Origin: Silene conica
Taxonomy: Eukaryota > Streptophyta > Magnoliopsida > Caryophyllales > Caryophyllaceae
Direction of reading: 5' to 3'
DNA: 64,000 bases
Assembly (NCBI GenBank): GCA_029255685.2
Contig: CM055318.2
Coordinates: forward strand, 29,686,001-29,750,000
The notes beneath the pieces were generated by a model. The model saw only the letters and a program-made list of their open reading frames with translations. It ran no database searches and was not told where the DNA came from. Position 1 is the stretch's first letter, and each line of letters opens with the position of its first letter. Positions 60,442-64,000 of this stretch are shown piece after piece. The translations under genes were made by a program, and so were the position numbers.

Positions 60442-60936
60442 TATAGTTCTTTTCATGTAACTCATAATCTCCTCCAAACACCAATAATTAATCCTTAGCC
60501 CTTCTTAAGTACTTAAGGATATTCTAGACAACATTCCAGTGAATATCACATGGATTTTCTTAAAAACGACATGTTATACTTAAAGCATACAAGATATCTA
60601 GGAGAGTGCAAATCATAGCGTACATAATCGATCCAATGGTAGAAGCATATGGAGTCGAGTTCATGTGTTCAATGTATTCAAGCTCAGTGGAACACTATGA
60701 CTTGATCAACGTGATCCCACTTTCCAAAGGCAGAAAACCTCTCTTAGAGTTTTTCATTTTAAACCGGTCTAAGTATCTTATCAATATAAGTTTCTTGAGT
60801 TAGCACCAATGTTCTTCTAGATCTATCCCTATAGATCTAGATACCAGCATGAATTCGATGTGCCTCTCCTAAATATTTCATTTTAAAATGTCTCCCAAAC
60901 CGCTCCTTTACCGAAGTAAGCATAGGAATATCATAT

Positions 60937-61377
60937 TGTAACACCCCATCCGAGGTTGAGATGAAATTGCGATGTGTGGAAAGGTATCCCACATTGGTAA
61001 AATATGAGGCTAGTGATATGCTTATAATAGATCCAACCCACCATCAAGTAACAAACCCTTGTGCTTTTGGGCTTAAGTGAGGACAAATAATAGACTCAAA
61101 GATATACCTTCCATCTTATCGGGGGTGTGTTACGACCGTGGTGGATCGGGTTGTTACAAATGGTATCAGAGCGACCCTGCGACCGTGTGGTGAACCTGTG
61201 GTCGGGAGTACCCGAGTCACACACCTAGCGGGGGAGGATTTTGGGCCTGGTTGCAATCAGGTTTATGACACAACGAGGACGTTGTGTTCTTAAGTGGGGG
61301 AGATTGTAACACCCCATCCGAGCTTGAGATGAAATTGAGATGTGTGGAAAGGTATCCCACATTGGTAAAATATGAGG
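60937..61377 (+). mobile_element. TRIM with one full and one partial LTR
   Basis: LTR 60937-61158 (222 bp) starts TGTAACACCCC and ends GTTGTTACA. A primer-binding-site-like tggtatcagagcg follows two bases later. The internal part is only 146 bp and non-coding; a purine tract (agtgggggagat) precedes the second LTR at 61305, of which about 73 bp is seen (two differences from the first). The size and layout fit a terminal-repeat retrotransposon in miniature. It is incomplete and lies at the edge of the old Copia. Confidence 0.85.
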
Positions 61378-61530
61378 AACAATATCATGTGAAGCATGTT
61401 ACTCATGAATAACTATCTCAAGTATATTTAGCATCTAAAACTCAACTCATGTAGTACTCATAATAATCACTCTTACAGGCCTGCAAATATACTCATACTC
61501 TATGACTGGTTCAACGGTCAAATCTCAAGA
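61378..61530. other. Short AT-rich junction
   Basis: The sequence between the partial TRIM LTR and the minisatellite; no feature seen. Confidence 0.4.
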
Positions 61531-62095
61531 CATAACCATATCATAACATTCAACAAGTGAAAGGCTCAGAGGTGAATCTTAACACATGTCCTAATAATAC
61601 ACATTCAACAAGTAAAGGATCAGAGGTGAAATCTCAACACATGTCCTAAACCAAATAATTAGCAAGTAAAAGGCTTAGAGGTGAAATCCCAACACATGTC
61701 CTAATACCAAATCACTCAATAAGTAAAGGACTCAGAAGCGACATCTCACACATACTCCTTTACTACACAGCAAGGCACTAGACTCAGAGACGACATCTCA
61801 ACGCATGTCCTAGCATCCAAACGATTATACATCGGGCACGGCATCAACACCATATCTACCCCCAATGTGGAACCGCTCTACGTATCAAACTCAGAGGCCA
61901 GCTTAAGGCATGTCCTGATATGGTCACATCAAACATGTCTGAACTCAGAGGCGAAAACTCAACGCATGTCTCAGACACGACATCCATACACATATCGGAA
62001 TCAGAGGCGACATCTCAACGCATGTCCCAATATGCGACACATTACTCACGTATTAAACTCAGAGGTCAGCTTAAGGCATATTTTAGTACGCATCA
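61531..62095 (+). repeat. Degenerate minisatellite (about 55-65 bp units)
   Basis: About nine imperfect units share the core ctcagaggcgacatctcaac followed by gcatgtcc. Spacing and flanks vary. Open frames here follow the repeat and are not genes. It may form part of a long LTR. Confidence 0.75.
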
Positions 62096-63664
62096 TCACA
62101 ATTACATTCAATTTTAACTTAACTCATTAGGCTACCATACACATACAAGCATATGGAAAGCAACCTACTCAAATTAAGTTTATTAATCACCTAGGACTCA
62201 TAAGTGACGTGTATCCACCAATGCTACATTTAATTAATTTAGTTCATTAAGCCATTATATTTAAGAATCCATGAATTAATTACTTAAGTTAAGTGACTAA
62301 TCAATTTGCTAATCTCACCTAGCATAAATATATATTTTAGACTATGTATTTTTATCATGTAACATCACTCAAAACATGCTAAAACAAACGGATAACAATT
62401 ATCTAAAACAGCCCGCAAACAACCACGAATCAGCACCTACAGCGCTCGATTGCGCAACCTGCGCAAGGCTGGGCGCAGCCTAGGCAGGTAGGGCGCAGCC
62501 TGCGCACCAGCTCGGGCAGCACGCACCGGTTCGTTTTTTCTGCAATTCTTTCTATACTTCGACACATTGTTTTGCACTTCTATGAGACGATTCTAAGCAT
62601 GAAGCAACCATCATATGCAGCACATAAACCCACATTCCAAAGTATATACACATATGAAATCTACTAACCACAATGACTTGATTACTAGCACCAATCATGA
62701 ATTAAACACACAATTGAAGCATGCACAAGATGAACATTTTGAAATTGTGACGGATACTAAATACCCATTATTAATCATCAGATTCTTCTTTGAACAACAA
62801 TAACAATCTGAAACTTCATCCTAATCATGAACATATAACTAGTTTCTTCTATTCTTCATAAACACACCATTAATTAACACAACAACACAAATATACCCAT
62901 TATCAACCCAAAATCTAATTTTATGCATCCTTAACATAATATACATGTGAAGTTCAGAAATTAAACTACCCACAACTCATTCATACTAAAATCATCATCC
63001 AATCACACAAACGATTATGAAAACACTCATAAATGATGCTCTTTGATCTAAACCGAGTTTCCTCATCAAGGTTACCTCTTAAGCTAAATCTTCACTCGAA
63101 TCTTCAATCAAGTATGAGTCTGCTTTCGGGTCTTCAAAATTAGCTCCTAAAAACAACGGAAATAAGTTAAAACACATTGTTTTCGAGATTACCCAAAAAC
63201 AACCAAAAAATCGACTTGCACGAATCTCAAAATTGAAAAGATAGAAACGTCGGGAAACATGTAAGGAGCGCGATGCCACAAGAATTACCTCGATTGGCCT
63301 TAAAACGAAGTCGGGGTGATGATTTTTGTTAAAGATGGGTTTATACAAATTTTAGAGGAAACTTGGGGAAGAAGATGAAGTTGAGGATGAGTTGTGAAGG
63401 AAGGTAGGAGAAAACTTTCATTTTCTTTTCTTTTTAAGCACAAAAAATGAAGAGGTTTTTAAGTGGAACGGGAATGAGTCGGGTTTTAATGAGAATGTGA
63501 TGCCAAGTGATGACTAACGTTTTAAGGATTAAACTTCCTTAAAAACTGAACTTGAACTATTTTTCTTAAAATAAATTTATGAAATTAATTAAAATCAAAA
63601 TATAAATTTCCGAAATCAATTTAAATTATTAAAATACGGTTTCCGAAAATACAGGATGTTACAG
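62096..63664 (-). other. LTR-like DNA, no gene
   Basis: AT-rich DNA with a GC-rich island at 62440-62535 in which gcgcagcctgcgc-type words repeat. On the minus strand the block starts TGTAACATCCTG (63664 leftwards), a beginning typical of Gypsy-type LTRs. Together with the minisatellite it could be one long LTR or solo LTR of about 2 kb, but its other end was not located. Confidence 0.4.
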
Positions 63665-64000
63665 ATAATGGTGTCTTGACTTGAGAAAGAACTTTAATGA
63701 GGGTTTTTGAGAGGTAAAAAAGTGGGATAAGGGGACGATGTTTTAAACTGGAAAAAAAAATCACAATAAGGAAGGTAACCTATTAAACCGGTAGCCTTTC
63801 CACCTATTCTATAGTATGACAATGAGCGTAATAGTTAGTATTAAGGATACATGATATCTTCGTATATTCTCGATATTATTTTTTATTCTACATATTATTT
63901 GTATATCTTTTCTAGTTATCTAGTTACCATAGTTATCTTAGTTTAGGACTCTTTTGATTCATCTAGATCATATCGTATCTTTGCCTATGTACAAATATAT
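63665..64000. other. Window end, no gene seen
   Basis: About 340 bp of AT-rich DNA. The last 150 bp (tatctagttaccatagttatc and similar) looks repeat-like but cannot be assigned. Confidence 0.4.

Larger units (their letters stand above)
50230..60936 (-). mobile_element. Old Copia fossil split by a younger one
   Basis: Two flanks of one old minus-strand Copia, 50230-51703 and 60442-60936. The left flank carries an RNase-H-like region and LTR-like sequence (tggaggatatctactccaac near 50434). The right flank carries RT-like words such as RHFKMKYLGEAHRI. Both are strongly decayed. Short shared phrases (for example cagggccactcga on the minus strand) indicate the same lineage as the young Copia that interrupts it. 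The interval includes the younger element (51704-60441). Confidence 0.75.

Overview
This window is a transposon-rich stretch of nuclear DNA from a flowering plant, most likely a eudicot. The evidence is AT-rich intergenic DNA, two intron-containing plant-type genes, and L1- and RTE-type LINEs, CACTA, hAT, Helitron and Stowaway DNA elements, SINEs, and LTR and TRIM elements nested in each other. The species cannot be named from the sequence alone.

Only two host genes are supported, both on the + strand. (1) A six-exon IQD-type calmodulin-binding protein gene at 6941-9762 (396 aa by my exon model). (2) A six-exon LBP/BPI-family secreted lipid-binding protein gene at 32178-42679 (508 aa). Its 6.3-kb first intron holds an RTE LINE, two Stowaway MITEs and an LTR-type fossil. 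All exons of both models join in frame.

Layout: 1-3533 is an L1 LINE cut by the window edge. 3534-6940 is AT-rich DNA with a MITE-like element and a solo LTR. 6941-9762 is the IQD gene with a TRIM in intron 2. 10712-11520 is a Helitron 3' part with helicase remnants. 12799-21186 is a full-length L1 LINE on the minus strand with a 16-bp target duplication, split by a 2.9-kb CACTA element that itself contains a 5S-rRNA-like segment and a SINE. 21187-23129 is an AT-rich repeat field. 23130-28142 is a 5-kb CACTA element with transposase-associated exons and LINE debris. 28143-31030 is a small non-coding LTR element whose right LTR was hit by a 1.5-kb Helitron, leaving a precise empty site in the sister LTR. 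32178-42679 is the BPI gene. 43137-46700 is a broken, rearranged Copia. 46876-49456 is a hAT-type element holding a non-coding retroposon. 49505-60936 is an old Copia fossil split by a very young Copia (51704-60441). 60937-61377 is a TRIM, followed by a minisatellite and LTR-like DNA up to the window end.

The genes do not form a pathway. The main interest is the order of insertions, several precise target duplications, and some odd architectures: the CACTA with two left ends and 5S-like DNA, the Copia with gag and pol on opposite strands, and repeated palindromes in the leader of the young Copia. I did not find a new defence, metabolic or signalling system.
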